Below are positions 14,087-22,243 of a DNA stretch of 39,884 nucleotides, piece by piece; the first letter of the stretch is position 1, and each line of letters starts with the position of its first letter. The notes beneath the pieces were generated by a model. It ran no database searches. It was not told the DNA's origin and was given only the letters and a program-made list of their open reading frames with translations. Origin of the DNA: a virus. The position numbers were made by a program, and so were the translations under genes. Where the stretch lies: positions 1-39,884 of the IMG/VR virus record IMGVR_UViG_3300009149_000105. One strand, written 5' to 3'.

Positions 14087-15166
14087 ATGGAGAAGCTGGT
14101 AATTGATCCCGAATTCAGAGCTGCAATCCCGACGCTGTCAGAAGAGGAGCTTTCACAACTTCGCGAGAACATCCTCGCTGAGGGTATCCGCGACCCACTG
14201 GTACTTTGGGCTGAACACAACACCATCCTTGATGGACACAACCGCTACGACATAGCGTGTGACTATGCGCTGTCGTTCCAGACGGCAGAGGTGCAACTGC
14301 CCGACAGAGATGCGGCGATGCTGTGGATTATCCGCAATCAGCTAGGACGGCGCAATCTACACCCAGATGCCGCGAGCCTGCTGCGTGGACGGATGTACAA
14401 CATGCAGAAGCAAGGCCACGGGGGACAGATTCCAGCATCGAGGGATCAAAGTGATCCCACCATAAGAACCGCCGACCGCCTCGCCTCAGAGTTCGGCGTG
14501 TCTGCTCCCACTATCAAGCGCGACGGAAAGTTTGCCGAGGCCGTTGATGCGCTGGCGGCCTTCGTACCGGACATCTCGGCACAAGCTATGGCGGGCGATC
14601 TGCCGTCACGCAAGGACGTTATCGAGGCAGCGAAGGATCCGCAGAAGTTCTATGAGACTCACCAACTCATCTCGCAGTCCAACTCAAACGAGTGGTATAC
14701 ACCTGCTGAATATGTGGAAGCTGCCCGCCGTGTTATGGGAAGTATTGATACAGATCCCGCCACGAATCCTACTGCACAATTGTGGATCAAAGCCGGAACT
14801 CACTATACTCAAGACAATGATGGGCTGCAACATGCCTGGTATGGCAATGTGTGGATGAATCCGCCATGGGGACAGCTCACCGGGAAGTTTGTCGGGCATC
14901 TCGCAGACGAATTGGCAATGGGCCGCATTGCGCAAGCCATCGTCTTGGTCAATGCGCACGCCACAGATACCAGCTGGTTTACGCCGCTATGGGAAGGACT
15001 GCTGTGCTTCACTGATCATCGGATTGACTACAAATCCCCAGAGGAAACCAAGTCCACTAGTACACATGGCAGCGTCTTTGTATACTTTGGGCCTAACAAG
15101 GCGACATTCTGTCGAGAGTTCGCGCGATGGGGGACTATTGTCGAAAGAGTGACCTATGACGATTAG
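14087..15166 (+). CDS. ParB-like domain fused to phage Dam-type adenine methyltransferase
   Basis: 359 residues. Residues ~10-80 are a ParB/sulfiredoxin-type domain (LRENILAEGIRDPLVLW...ILDGHNRYDIA). A middle HTH-like part contains RTADRLASEFGVSAPTIKRD. Residues ~200-350 match the phage DNA N6-adenine methyltransferase family: SNEWYTPAEYVEAARRVMG, DPATNP, and the catalytic NPPW in WMNPPWGQLTGKF. The likely job is methylating phage DNA, perhaps against host restriction, with the ParB-like part directing DNA binding. It is the first gene behind the rightward promoter and leader RNA. Its stop overlaps the next start by 11 bp. Confidence 0.85.
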   Translation: MEKLVIDPEFRAAIPTLSEEELSQLRENILAEGIRDPLVLWAEHNTILDGHNRYDIACDYALSFQTAEVQLPDRDAAMLWIIRNQLGRRNLHPDAASLLRGRMYNMQKQGHGGQIPASRDQSDPTIRTADRLASEFGVSAPTIKRDGKFAEAVDALAAFVPDISAQAMAGDLPSRKDVIEAAKDPQKFYETHQLISQSNSNEWYTPAEYVEAARRVMGSIDTDPATNPTAQLWIKAGTHYTQDNDGLQHAWYGNVWMNPPWGQLTGKFVGHLADELAMGRIAQAIVLVNAHATDTSWFTPLWEGLLCFTDHRIDYKSPEETKSTSTHGSVFVYFGPNKATFCREFARWGTIVERVTYDD

Positions 15167-15506
15167 GAACAAAAAGAATTACATGGCGCAACTCTGGGAC
15201 TGGGGTTTCCTAGACGATTGCTTCGGCGGCACACAGATCAAGGTGTCTGATCTGGATGGTATTGTTGAACGGAACGGACATTTTCTAGTCATTGAGGCAA
15301 AAGGGCCAGGCGCCCCGGTCCCGCAAGGTCAGTCAATCATGTTCTCGCAAATGGCTGCAAATCCAGCACTGACCGTTCTGGTCGTATGGGGAGAGCCAAA
15401 TAAGCCGGACCATGCACAGGTTTGGGGCAGAGAGCGGGTTAAAGCAGACGAAGCAAAAATAAAACGGCTTGTATCCCGCTGGTATCAGTACGCCAATGAG
15501 GGATGA
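15156..15506 (+). CDS. PD-(D/E)xK nuclease, VRR-NUC-like
   Basis: 116 residues. The nuclease core is visible as SDLDGIVERNGHFLVIEAKG: the Asp of the PD motif, then E-A-K. A QGQSIMFSQMAA helix follows, then a strand (LTVLVVWG). Small phage proteins of this fold act as Holliday-junction resolvases or repair nucleases. Its start overlaps the methyltransferase stop, so the two are co-translated; a self-DNA methylase next to a nuclease is suggestive but does not prove a restriction-modification pair. Confidence 0.7.
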   Translation: MTIRNKKNYMAQLWDWGFLDDCFGGTQIKVSDLDGIVERNGHFLVIEAKGPGAPVPQGQSIMFSQMAANPALTVLVVWGEPNKPDHAQVWGRERVKADEAKIKRLVSRWYQYANEG

Positions 15507-15568
15507 TCCAAAAGAAGCCTAACGCCTACATAACTAACGCAACCCAAACAACAATCGCTGGATATGGG

Positions 15569-15598
15569 TTGACACAGAGAGCGCCGCTGTGCTATACT
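15569..15598 (+). promoter_or_regulatory. Sigma70-like promoter
   Basis: TTGACA (15569-15574), an 18-bp spacer and TATACT (15593-15598) with TGC as extended -10, 32 bp before the start codon of the exported protein at 15630. The rest of 15507-15629 shows nothing recognisable, and no leader like those at 9144 and 13964 is present. Confidence 0.65.
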
Positions 15599-15629
15599 AT
15601 AGATGTAAATGGATGAGGGGAGGGAATAC

Positions 15630-16301
15630 ATGAATGTGAAGTCTGTCAAAAAGATTACCATGATTGCCATCGGGCTGCTGGTATTCGCAGCCATCTGTTT
15701 CAGTATGTTTAACGTGCAAAAGCGTCCGGTGCTTCAGGTGGCAGTATACCGGAAGTGCGACTTCATCTCCATCAGCGGTTCTACAAAGGTCGTCTGCGGA
15801 GACAATTCGCAGTGGATGGCTATCGAGCTGACTCCCGCTGAATCTCTGCCAGTATCCACGCCAGTAGATACCAGGGATAGTAGCGACGCGCTTGGCCAGG
15901 CGCTTGGTGTAGCTCCGGTTGCTGCGGCCCCAGCTGACATCGTTCCAGTCACCGTATCGCCAGTCGCTGCGATCCCAACCGTAGACACCTCTATACTAGT
16001 GCGCTACTCTCATTTCTGGCCGCCGCTCGGTCCTCCGAACTGCTCCAACTTCGTGGACGGCGTGTGCGTATCCGCTATGGCCTCGGGGGAGCCGTGGGCG
16101 TCCTATATTGGTACAGCGGCAGCGTGCCCGCCCGAGTGGGCCTTCGGCACCACTGTTGAGCTAGACGGTCATATCTGGACGTGTCTTGATCGTGGGGGCG
16201 CTATCCGATATGTAGATAGTGTTCCGTGGGTTGATTTCCTTGAGGCAACTGGCAAATATGTACACGGCAGCATTGTGGCTGTTCATGTTGTGTATCCATG
16301 A
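15630..16301 (+). CDS. Membrane-anchored protein with 3D/double-psi barrel-like domain
   Basis: 223 residues. A Lys-rich start and hydrophobic residues ~8-26 form an N-terminal membrane anchor. An Ala/Pro/Val-rich linker spans ~70-125. The C-terminal ~100 residues have GTTVELDGHIWTCLDRGGAI and PWVDFLE, matching the '3D' cell-wall-associated barrel pattern (stable G-T-x-V, then D-x-G-G-A-I, then V/I-D). Such domains act on or bind peptidoglycan. The first strong ribosome-binding site (GGGGAGGG) selects the ATG at 15630. It might modify the envelope of the infected cell or lysogen; a lysis accessory role is possible. Confidence 0.6.
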   Translation: MNVKSVKKITMIAIGLLVFAAICFSMFNVQKRPVLQVAVYRKCDFISISGSTKVVCGDNSQWMAIELTPAESLPVSTPVDTRDSSDALGQALGVAPVAAAPADIVPVTVSPVAAIPTVDTSILVRYSHFWPPLGPPNCSNFVDGVCVSAMASGEPWASYIGTAAACPPEWAFGTTVELDGHIWTCLDRGGAIRYVDSVPWVDFLEATGKYVHGSIVAVHVVYP

Positions 16302-16329
16302 CCCGTATTCATAAAGGATAGGAGAGATT

Positions 16330-16587
16330 ATGGAAGAGCAGTATTTCGTTATCACGCCAGGCGAGGGCGAAGCTAGCATTGATGCTATTGACCGCTTTGA
16401 ACTAGAACAGCGTCTCAGAAAACACGAAGACGGCGATTGCTATTACGGGAGCGACCTCGTCTTCAAGAAGACTGTACTGGGACAGGGCGATATCGCCTAC
16501 TGGGGCGACCGGGACATCCTGATCATCAAGGGGAAAGTTGTTGTCCCAGAACCCGTATCGGTCGTCGAAACATACAAGTTCATATAA
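16330..16587 (+). CDS. Hypothetical small phage protein
   Basis: 85 residues, acidic, with a good AGGAGAG ribosome-binding site. It has a beta-rich C-terminal half (DIAYWGDRDILIIKGKVVVPEP). No family recognised. It is probably part of the transcript from 15569. Confidence 0.6.
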   Translation: MEEQYFVITPGEGEASIDAIDRFELEQRLRKHEDGDCYYGSDLVFKKTVLGQGDIAYWGDRDILIIKGKVVVPEPVSVVETYKFI

Positions 16588-16597
16588 GAGGAGAAAC

Positions 16598-16963
16598 ATG
16601 AGGATAGTTGAGATTTCTGATTCCGCTGTCGCCCTGAGTGCCGGGGTCCGCAAAAGTGTTAACGAGGTCATGTGGAACTACCGCAGTGAATGCTGCCAGG
16701 CCCCTCTTGACTTCGTGGGCGGCGTACTCATCTGTGCCTATTGCGGCACAAGCGAGGGGTTTGAGATTGTCCACAAGTCAGCGATTGTCAGTGGGGGAAT
16801 CCAGATCGCCGACGCCATCAACGCCTTGCCCGAAGCCGCCCGCGATCGCGCAACAAAAGGGTATTACGGGGCAATTGATGACCCTAGTATTAAGCTGGTC
16901 CATGTGTTTGATCTAGGCGGCGAATACGAGCTGCCAGACCTACTGCAAGAAATGAGGAGATAG
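16598..16963 (+). CDS. Small protein with a zinc-ribbon-like motif
   Basis: 121 residues. SECCQAPLDFVGGVLICAYCG places two CC/CxxC pairs about 16 residues apart, a rubredoxin-like zinc ribbon often seen in small phage DNA-associated proteins. The C-terminal half is acidic with no motif. The ATG at 16598 is chosen because AGAGGAG lies directly upstream; earlier in-frame starts overlap the preceding gene. Function unknown. Confidence 0.6.
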   Translation: MRIVEISDSAVALSAGVRKSVNEVMWNYRSECCQAPLDFVGGVLICAYCGTSEGFEIVHKSAIVSGGIQIADAINALPEAARDRATKGYYGAIDDPSIKLVHVFDLGGEYELPDLLQEMRR

Positions 16964-16967
16964 TAAG

Positions 16968-18485
16968 ATGCCTATTTTAGGAAAAACCGATCGTGCATCG
17001 GCCCCCCGCAGATGGATGCGGCTGGGGACTATCCGCAAGGGGACGCGAGACAAAGAGGGAAACCCGATTGATCTTGACTACTTCAGATTCGTGCCCAAGA
17101 AAGGCCCAGACGCAGAAGCCTTACAGAAAATCTGGGATGAAGTCTATGGGCCGGAACCAACGAAGATAGAGATCTTTCTGCCCTTTGATGATGTTGAGAG
17201 CAATTGGCAGACATGGAAAGAATCCTATGGAACAACCGGTCTAAAGTTCCGCTGCAACGGCAAGTACTGGGTGCAGTGGCTCAAAGAGGATCTAACCTAT
17301 GAGCTTGACTACGCAACAGCACAACAGCGACTGTGCCCGTACTGCTCGGGAGAACAACCGCGCACCAAGAAGAATCCCGGTGATGATGAAGTTGGCTATC
17401 TGACGGCTTTCCTGATTCCGTTTTTTGAACGCGACTACATGGGAACGGTCACGGTGATAACTACCTCCGTCAACGATGTGATGTCGATTACGGGCAGCCT
17501 GTTCGCGATCGAAGACGAAGCCAAGGCAAGTGGGGCTTCGATCCGGAACATCGCGTTCAATCTTGTCCGTGTCAAGGAAGAGATCACGCAGAGGTTCACC
17601 GACAAAGAGGGCACCCCACACAGAACGCGTGGCACGAAGTCCATGGTGCATCTGATGCCAGATCCCCGGTGGGTGCTGCAGAGCAAACTTGCCAGCCGCC
17701 AGAAGGCCTTTGCTGCGATTGACGGCGGAGTAATCGAAGACGACTCTCTCGAAACCCCCTATCAGCTTATAGATGAGGCGGCTATCGAAGGGGAATTCAA
17801 CGAACTTCCGCCAGAGCCAGAACCCCCGCCCACAGTGACGGCGCCGCAAGCATCTCCTGGAACCAGAAAGCCATTGGCGCCCATGCGCGTGATGGAAACG
17901 CTCCAGGAGCACATTGAGCGTCGCAGAGGCAGTAACTTCGAATACGAGAAGGGGGAGGATAGGCATAGGTTTGAATACAAGATCCACAAAACTCTTGAGG
18001 GTATTTTTGATAACGAACTAGATGCTCAGCTGTTCTTGCAATTCGTCGTCAGAGAATCCAGCTTTGATCTCATGGATGATGCAGAGATCGAGACTCTACG
18101 CAAGTATTTCCTCACTCGCAAAGTAGATGACAAATGGATCCTGGATGCTGCGGTAGAGCAAGAGATCAAGGATATCGTGTCCCACCAGCGCGATGAAACT
18201 GGTCAGAAGCCATTGTTTGAGGAAGACGAGGAGAGCGAAGATGCTGAGGCGGAACAGGAACCGCTGTTCCCCGATGAGGAAGAGGGAGTTGAGGACAGCA
18301 TTTTCTTAGAAGGGTGGGGGAATCTTAGTACCTCCAAGAAACGGAAATATGCTGAGGTCCTATTCAAAGAGGCGAAGGCGCGGGGATTGAAGCCGATGTC
18401 CTTCACCGACGAGACAATTGACACATTCATCGCGACCGCGGAGGCGATGCTCAAAGCCCAGGAAGGTCAAACTTCTCCTCAATAA
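16968..18485 (+). CDS. Probable recombination directionality factor-like protein (Gp3-like)
   Basis: 505 residues. The N-terminal ~240 residues follow a layout I associate with Gp3-like phage recombination directionality factors: an opening with RLGTIRKG, PIDLDYFRF, then YGPEPTKIEIFLPFDD, LKFRCNGKYW, a CPYC pair, and GTVTVITTSVNDVMSI. Such proteins bind a serine integrase and switch it to excision. The C-terminal half is acidic (long Glu/Asp run at ~420-445) and may be phage-specific. No integrase is in the window, so the assignment rests on sequence pattern only. The IsrB element begins within a few bases of its stop. Confidence 0.5.
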   Translation: MPILGKTDRASAPRRWMRLGTIRKGTRDKEGNPIDLDYFRFVPKKGPDAEALQKIWDEVYGPEPTKIEIFLPFDDVESNWQTWKESYGTTGLKFRCNGKYWVQWLKEDLTYELDYATAQQRLCPYCSGEQPRTKKNPGDDEVGYLTAFLIPFFERDYMGTVTVITTSVNDVMSITGSLFAIEDEAKASGASIRNIAFNLVRVKEEITQRFTDKEGTPHRTRGTKSMVHLMPDPRWVLQSKLASRQKAFAAIDGGVIEDDSLETPYQLIDEAAIEGEFNELPPEPEPPPTVTAPQASPGTRKPLAPMRVMETLQEHIERRRGSNFEYEKGEDRHRFEYKIHKTLEGIFDNELDAQLFLQFVVRESSFDLMDDAEIETLRKYFLTRKVDDKWILDAAVEQEIKDIVSHQRDETGQKPLFEEDEESEDAEAEQEPLFPDEEEGVEDSIFLEGWGNLSTSKKRKYAEVLFKEAKARGLKPMSFTDETIDTFIATAEAMLKAQEGQTSPQ

Positions 18486-18489
18486 ATCG

Positions 18490-18722
18490 GGGAGCTTATG
18501 AGAGGCCAATCTCATAAGCAAGAGTTGACTAGCCTAAGTCCTACGAGGACTACGCATTGCAGAGACAATCACGTCGGGACGCTCGCCCAATCCTGACCAC
18601 TGAAAGGCCCATTGGTCTTGGGAGGTCTGAAAAGACAACACAATCTGCAATAGCATTGGCGAGGGTGCATATACAGGAGCTACGCCTGGTCGTTTATCGG
18701 CGAAATCGTAGCAGGGACAAAG
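18490..18722 (+). ncRNA. Omega RNA (HEARO-type) of the IsrB nuclease
   Basis: The 230 bases directly upstream of isrB, where IscB/IsrB guide RNAs are encoded, are non-coding and highly foldable. Hairpins include CTTATGAGA/TCTCATAAG (18495-18503 with 18510-18518) and AGTCCT/AGGACT (18537-18551). ATTGCAGA (18556-18563) pairs with TCTGCAAT (18644-18651), and CTCGCC (18582-18587) with GGCGAG (18658-18663). These two pairings cross, giving the pseudoknot expected of this RNA class. The guide in such RNAs is at the 5' end, so it would come from the last codons of the gene ending at 18485 and a few bases after it. Exact 5' end is not determined. Confidence 0.7.
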
Positions 18723-19760
18723 ATGCGTATATCAGTAGTTTCACAAGACGGGAAGCCCTTGATGCCCACCTCCTCCTCGCGGTGTCGCAAGATGCTGCGT
18801 GATGGAGTAGCAGAGAAGCACTGGAGCAAGGAGGGGGTATTCTATATTCAGATGCTTGTTCCTGTGGGCGAGGAAACTCAAGAGATGTGCCTCGCCATTG
18901 ACCCGGGCAGCAAGTTTGATGGATATGCAGTATCAGGGGCGCAAGAAATGGCGTTGCAGGGGATGGCGGTTTTGCCGAGGCTGGTTCGGAAGCGCATGGA
19001 AACCAGGAGAATGCTTAGGCGAAGCAGACGTGGTCGTAACTGTCGCAGGCGCGAGGCAAGATTAAACAACCGAAAGAAAAAAGCGGGCTGGATAGCGCCG
19101 AGTCAGCTCGCCAAAGTACAGTTGAGAATTCGATTGATGGAGAGACTTTGCAGGCTATTTCCAATAACGGACATTGTGATCGAGGATGTTCGTTTTGATC
19201 ATTGGAAGAAACGATGGGGGAAATATTTCTCAACTGTAGAAATTGGCAAGACAAAAGTTTACGAAGCAGCAAGGAAACTCGCCAGGCTTTGGCTGCCAAG
19301 AGGATGGGACACCGCACAAGCCAGAAGTGATTACAGAATCAAAAAGTGTAGTCAAAAGGGCAGGTTGGCCCCAGAATCTCATGCGAACGATGCTTGGGCA
19401 ATGATCTGCTGGCTGTTTGGAGAGAAGCCAGAGAACACAACAGGTGAATTCTATATTTGGCGACGACAAGAGTGTTCAAGACGACAGTTGCATCTGCAAA
19501 ATCCAACTAAGGGCGGAAAGCGCAAATCGTATGGAGGCACAACATATCCAAACAGCGACTTACGAAAAGGGGATGTGATCCGCTATGCGGACAAAAGCAC
19601 GGGGTATGTTGGGGGTTGGGCAAGCAGTGGAAAAGTAGTCAGTTTGATTGGCAGTGATGGCAAACGTATTCGACAGGCGAGCACAAATAAAATAGAGTTC
19701 TTGGCTCATGCCCCACATATCTTAACAGAAAGGAGAAAAGCATATTCATCCCCCGCTTGA
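18723..19760 (+). CDS. isrB: IsrB RNA-guided nickase (HNH-less IscB relative)
   Basis: 345 residues. The PLMP motif is at residues 12-15. RuvC-I is CLAIDPGSKFDG with catalytic Asp60. An Arg-rich bridge helix spans ~86-120. RuvC-II is IVIEDVRFDH with Glu154, and RuvC-III is SHANDAWAM with His220 and Asp223. Only ~65 residues separate RuvC-II and RuvC-III, and they contain no HNH motif, which distinguishes IsrB from IscB. The C-terminal ~70 residues (LRKGDVIRY, GKVVSLIGSDGKRIRQAS) resemble the target-interacting barrel of IscB. All RuvC acids are present. IsrB proteins nick one strand of DNA matching the omega RNA guide. The ATG follows a weak GGGAC site. Confidence 0.87.
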   Translation: MRISVVSQDGKPLMPTSSSRCRKMLRDGVAEKHWSKEGVFYIQMLVPVGEETQEMCLAIDPGSKFDGYAVSGAQEMALQGMAVLPRLVRKRMETRRMLRRSRRGRNCRRREARLNNRKKKAGWIAPSQLAKVQLRIRLMERLCRLFPITDIVIEDVRFDHWKKRWGKYFSTVEIGKTKVYEAARKLARLWLPRGWDTAQARSDYRIKKCSQKGRLAPESHANDAWAMICWLFGEKPENTTGEFYIWRRQECSRRQLHLQNPTKGGKRKSYGGTTYPNSDLRKGDVIRYADKSTGYVGGWASSGKVVSLIGSDGKRIRQASTNKIEFLAHAPHILTERRKAYSSPA

Positions 19761-19787
19761 AAGCGGGAGTATCCTATGCCGGGTTTT

Positions 19788-20030
19788 ATGACTGAAGATA
19801 ACACCGACGAAGAGGTTCGGGTAACTGAGCCTCTTCGCGCCGAGTTGAAAGAGGCCCCTCTCTTGGGTATTTCTATGAGAGCCCACAGGGCCTCATGGCG
19901 GCTGGGAGGAGCGCCCAGGTTCTTTGAAGAATGTTTCGAGATTGGCATTGATGTTGATTCGTTCAAGAAGCTTGATGATCTATATAAAGAATTTGTGAGG
20001 ATGGAAACATGCCTGAGGAGATCCAGATAG
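19788..20030 (+). CDS. Hypothetical small phage protein
   Basis: 80 residues, acidic, with no recognised motif. The ATG at 19788 (MTEDNTDEEVRV) is preferred; a start at 19776 would fall within the IsrB element end. No clear ribosome-binding site precedes it, perhaps because the element insertion replaced its leader. It overlaps the next gene by 22 bp. Confidence 0.5.
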   Translation: MTEDNTDEEVRVTEPLRAELKEAPLLGISMRAHRASWRLGGAPRFFEECFEIGIDVDSFKKLDDLYKEFVRMETCLRRSR

Positions 20031-20842
20031 TACCAATGACACTTGACCTCAGTCGAGAGGTTAGCTACGAGCAGCTTGAGTATGACCTCAAGCGGGCAGC
20101 CCAAGCGGAGGGCATGGCCGCGAGGATGACACAGACATATTTCTCGATCATCCTCCTGCAAGAGCGGTGGCGGGAGGCCTGCATCTGGGTCGACGTGGAC
20201 AGTGAGGAACTCCATGACAATCCCTATGATGTTCCGGAGGAGATCGAGCGGCTGGTCAAAACAGACACGCCACGCTTCGCGACGCCTACCGAGTGGATGA
20301 ACCACATGGAACAAATGCCAGGCTTTGCGCGATCCACGTGCTATGCGCGTCACCGTGAGATCGTCAGGCAGATGCAGACATTGGGGCGCACATTCGAGGA
20401 AGCAGTAAGGGGCGTCTTGCTCTCAAAAGGCTACGGTCGTCTGATGATGGGCGTGGTCGCCAACGAAGACACGGGCGTCTTCCTGCCAGAACAAGTGGTT
20501 CAGATCCTCCCAGAGCCGCTGCGCGAGGCTGCCCTGGAAGACATTGAGGAGCGTGGGGCGGCAGCCTGTCGCGAGATCGTTCTCAATAAAATGTGCGCAG
20601 ATGAGATCCGACTAGAAAGCGGCGAAGATCCGAGATCTGTCATTGGAGACTTGCGCTCAACACTTATTGATGCGGCAAAGTACAGAATTGCAAGACATCC
20701 GCGCTTCTTGAACGCATTCGTAGTCCGCGTTGAGGAAGAGGGGGAACAGGAGACGTATCTGCTGTTACTTGAGGATGTGGACCACAAGCCAGCGCCTCAG
20801 CCGGTTGTGACCTGGCTGGCGTCGCGACTCAAGGTCATCTAA
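20009..20842 (+). CDS. Hypothetical phage protein
   Basis: 277 residues, soluble, mainly helical. Features include an N-terminal helix pair (LEYDLKRAAQAEGMAARM), a WMNHMEQMPGFARSTCYARHREIVRQM region that looks like a DNA-binding helix-turn-helix, and acidic C-terminal strands. No family recognised. The start ATG follows GTGAGGATGG inside the previous gene. It is the last rightward gene and meets the leftward phosphoesterase with a 4-bp convergent overlap, leaving no room for a terminator between them. Confidence 0.6.
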   Translation: MPEEIQIVPMTLDLSREVSYEQLEYDLKRAAQAEGMAARMTQTYFSIILLQERWREACIWVDVDSEELHDNPYDVPEEIERLVKTDTPRFATPTEWMNHMEQMPGFARSTCYARHREIVRQMQTLGRTFEEAVRGVLLSKGYGRLMMGVVANEDTGVFLPEQVVQILPEPLREAALEDIEERGAAACREIVLNKMCADEIRLESGEDPRSVIGDLRSTLIDAAKYRIARHPRFLNAFVVRVEEEGEQETYLLLLEDVDHKPAPQPVVTWLASRLKVI

Positions 20843-22233
20843 ATATTCCAACCGTCCATGCTAGCGCGGATTTCCTCTAGGCGATCGCGTCCCTGGTAGG
20901 CGGCTCCCCTGAAAATTGCACTCCCATCAGGTTCAATGAAAATGGGCGTGATCGCATTTGCGGTTCCGCCGATTTCGTATTCCACTAATGCCGCCCCGTT
21001 TTGCCACTGATCGGTCTTGGTACTCCCCGGTACACGCCCGTCTGTCCAGCATGCGCAACCTGGGCAGAACGCAGTGACGCGCACTGGCCCATCGTATGAG
21101 TGGATCGTCTTATCCATCATTTCCCTGCGGTGGATGTGACCGAAGACGTGTGTCTCGTGGGCATCTTGGACAACACGCTTAACTGTATTGCCAGGGGACA
21201 ATGCTCTTGCGCCGTGCTCAAATGCAACACCGCGATTTGCCCAGTCCTTGTCATTGGGATAGTCAGGGATCCACTCGATCTGCAGCGTGTGCAAGGCCAG
21301 TAGCTTTTGTACTGACAGCGCTGGGGGCATGTCCAATTCGTCGACGGCCTTCAGTCCATATGCAGCGGGCAGATGTGTTTTGATGGCGCTCTCAAGTCGC
21401 AGGTCGTGATTGCCCTGGTGCATTCTTATCTCTGCCAGTGGTGCCGCTGCGCGGATCTGTGCTAGCTGCCAGGCCCCCTCTAGCAATGCGGGCTGCGTGG
21501 TCCAGTAGAATTCTGGATCCCTCATGAATCTATCGGTCCACTCAGCCATGTCTAGCCAGTCTCCCAGAATGTCGACGCGATCAGGCTTGACTTCTGCGAT
21601 TAGCTGCACGCACATATCTAAGACACGGCGATTGTGGAACGGGGTCAGTTTCGCGGTTTTCAGATCCTTGACAAATCCGAAGTGGGCATCTGGAACGACG
21701 AATGAAACACCGAGACCCTCGCGCCTTGGTTCTGGCGGTCTGTCGAAAGACACGGACATCTCAACGGGGAAAATAACGGGGAAGATCGGGACAGGGTTCT
21801 TCTTGATGAATTGTGCTTTGACCTGGTGGTTCTGGAAGTACTCAAAACCGTCAGCCCCGCGACGGGCACGCGGGGTGGTCCACACATTGTGCGTTACTGG
21901 GCCGTGCTGGAGCCAGATATTGAGGTCAATCTGGTGAGATGCTACAAGACCGTCAAGCGTGCTGATGGGATCCCCTTTGGAGACCCATTCAAGTGACGCT
22001 TCGTTGCCGTCCTCAATGAATGAGGATCTGTCTACGCCTATGTCATCGTCGTCTACTGGGCTCTGGGCATAGTCGTCTATTTCGCCGATGGAACGTAGAT
22101 GCCGCAGCTTCCTCGCGAAGCTGGTTCCCAATAGCCCGTATGCTGTGGCTACTGCCCACTTGTCCTCGCCTCTGAAAACTCGCTCTACTGCTTCGTGTTG
22201 TTGCTCATGCGTTAGGTCAGACCATACCGCCAT
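20839..22233 (-). CDS. Calcineurin-like metallophosphoesterase with N-terminal HTH
   Basis: 464 residues. The metal-binding motifs are in order: VVPDAHFG, DILGDWLDMAEW (GDxxD), MHQGNHDLRL (GNHD), a His in FEHGA, and VFGHIHRREM (GHxHR). Residues 1-60 look like a resolvase-type helix-turn-helix (HEAVERVFRGEDKWAVATAYGL). Related phage proteins are often called DNA repair exonucleases or phosphoesterases, but the substrate is unknown. It is the last gene of the leftward structural transcript. Confidence 0.8.
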   Translation of the reverse strand: MAVWSDLTHEQQHEAVERVFRGEDKWAVATAYGLLGTSFARKLRHLRSIGEIDDYAQSPVDDDDIGVDRSSFIEDGNEASLEWVSKGDPISTLDGLVASHQIDLNIWLQHGPVTHNVWTTPRARRGADGFEYFQNHQVKAQFIKKNPVPIFPVIFPVEMSVSFDRPPEPRREGLGVSFVVPDAHFGFVKDLKTAKLTPFHNRRVLDMCVQLIAEVKPDRVDILGDWLDMAEWTDRFMRDPEFYWTTQPALLEGAWQLAQIRAAAPLAEIRMHQGNHDLRLESAIKTHLPAAYGLKAVDELDMPPALSVQKLLALHTLQIEWIPDYPNDKDWANRGVAFEHGARALSPGNTVKRVVQDAHETHVFGHIHRREMMDKTIHSYDGPVRVTAFCPGCACWTDGRVPGSTKTDQWQNGAALVEYEIGGTANAITPIFIEPDGSAIFRGAAYQGRDRLEEIRASMDGWNI

Positions 22234-22243
22234 GGGCGAGCCC

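Larger units (their letters stand above)
18490..19775 (+). mobile_element. IsrB-type OMEGA element
   Basis: Omega RNA plus isrB, inserted between two phage genes with no transposase of its own. The right end has a hairpin CCCGCTT-GA-AAGCGGG (19751-19766) followed by AGTATCCT, overlapping the last codons of isrB. IscB/IsrB elements are mobilised in trans by IS200/IS605 TnpA, and a tnpA is present at 7568-7960. Ends are estimated from the RNA start and hairpin. Confidence 0.65.

Noticed and set aside
16968-18485. Nearby serine integrase or attP to go with the directionality-factor-like protein
   Set aside because: No recombinase motif was found anywhere in the window, so no attachment site can be placed.
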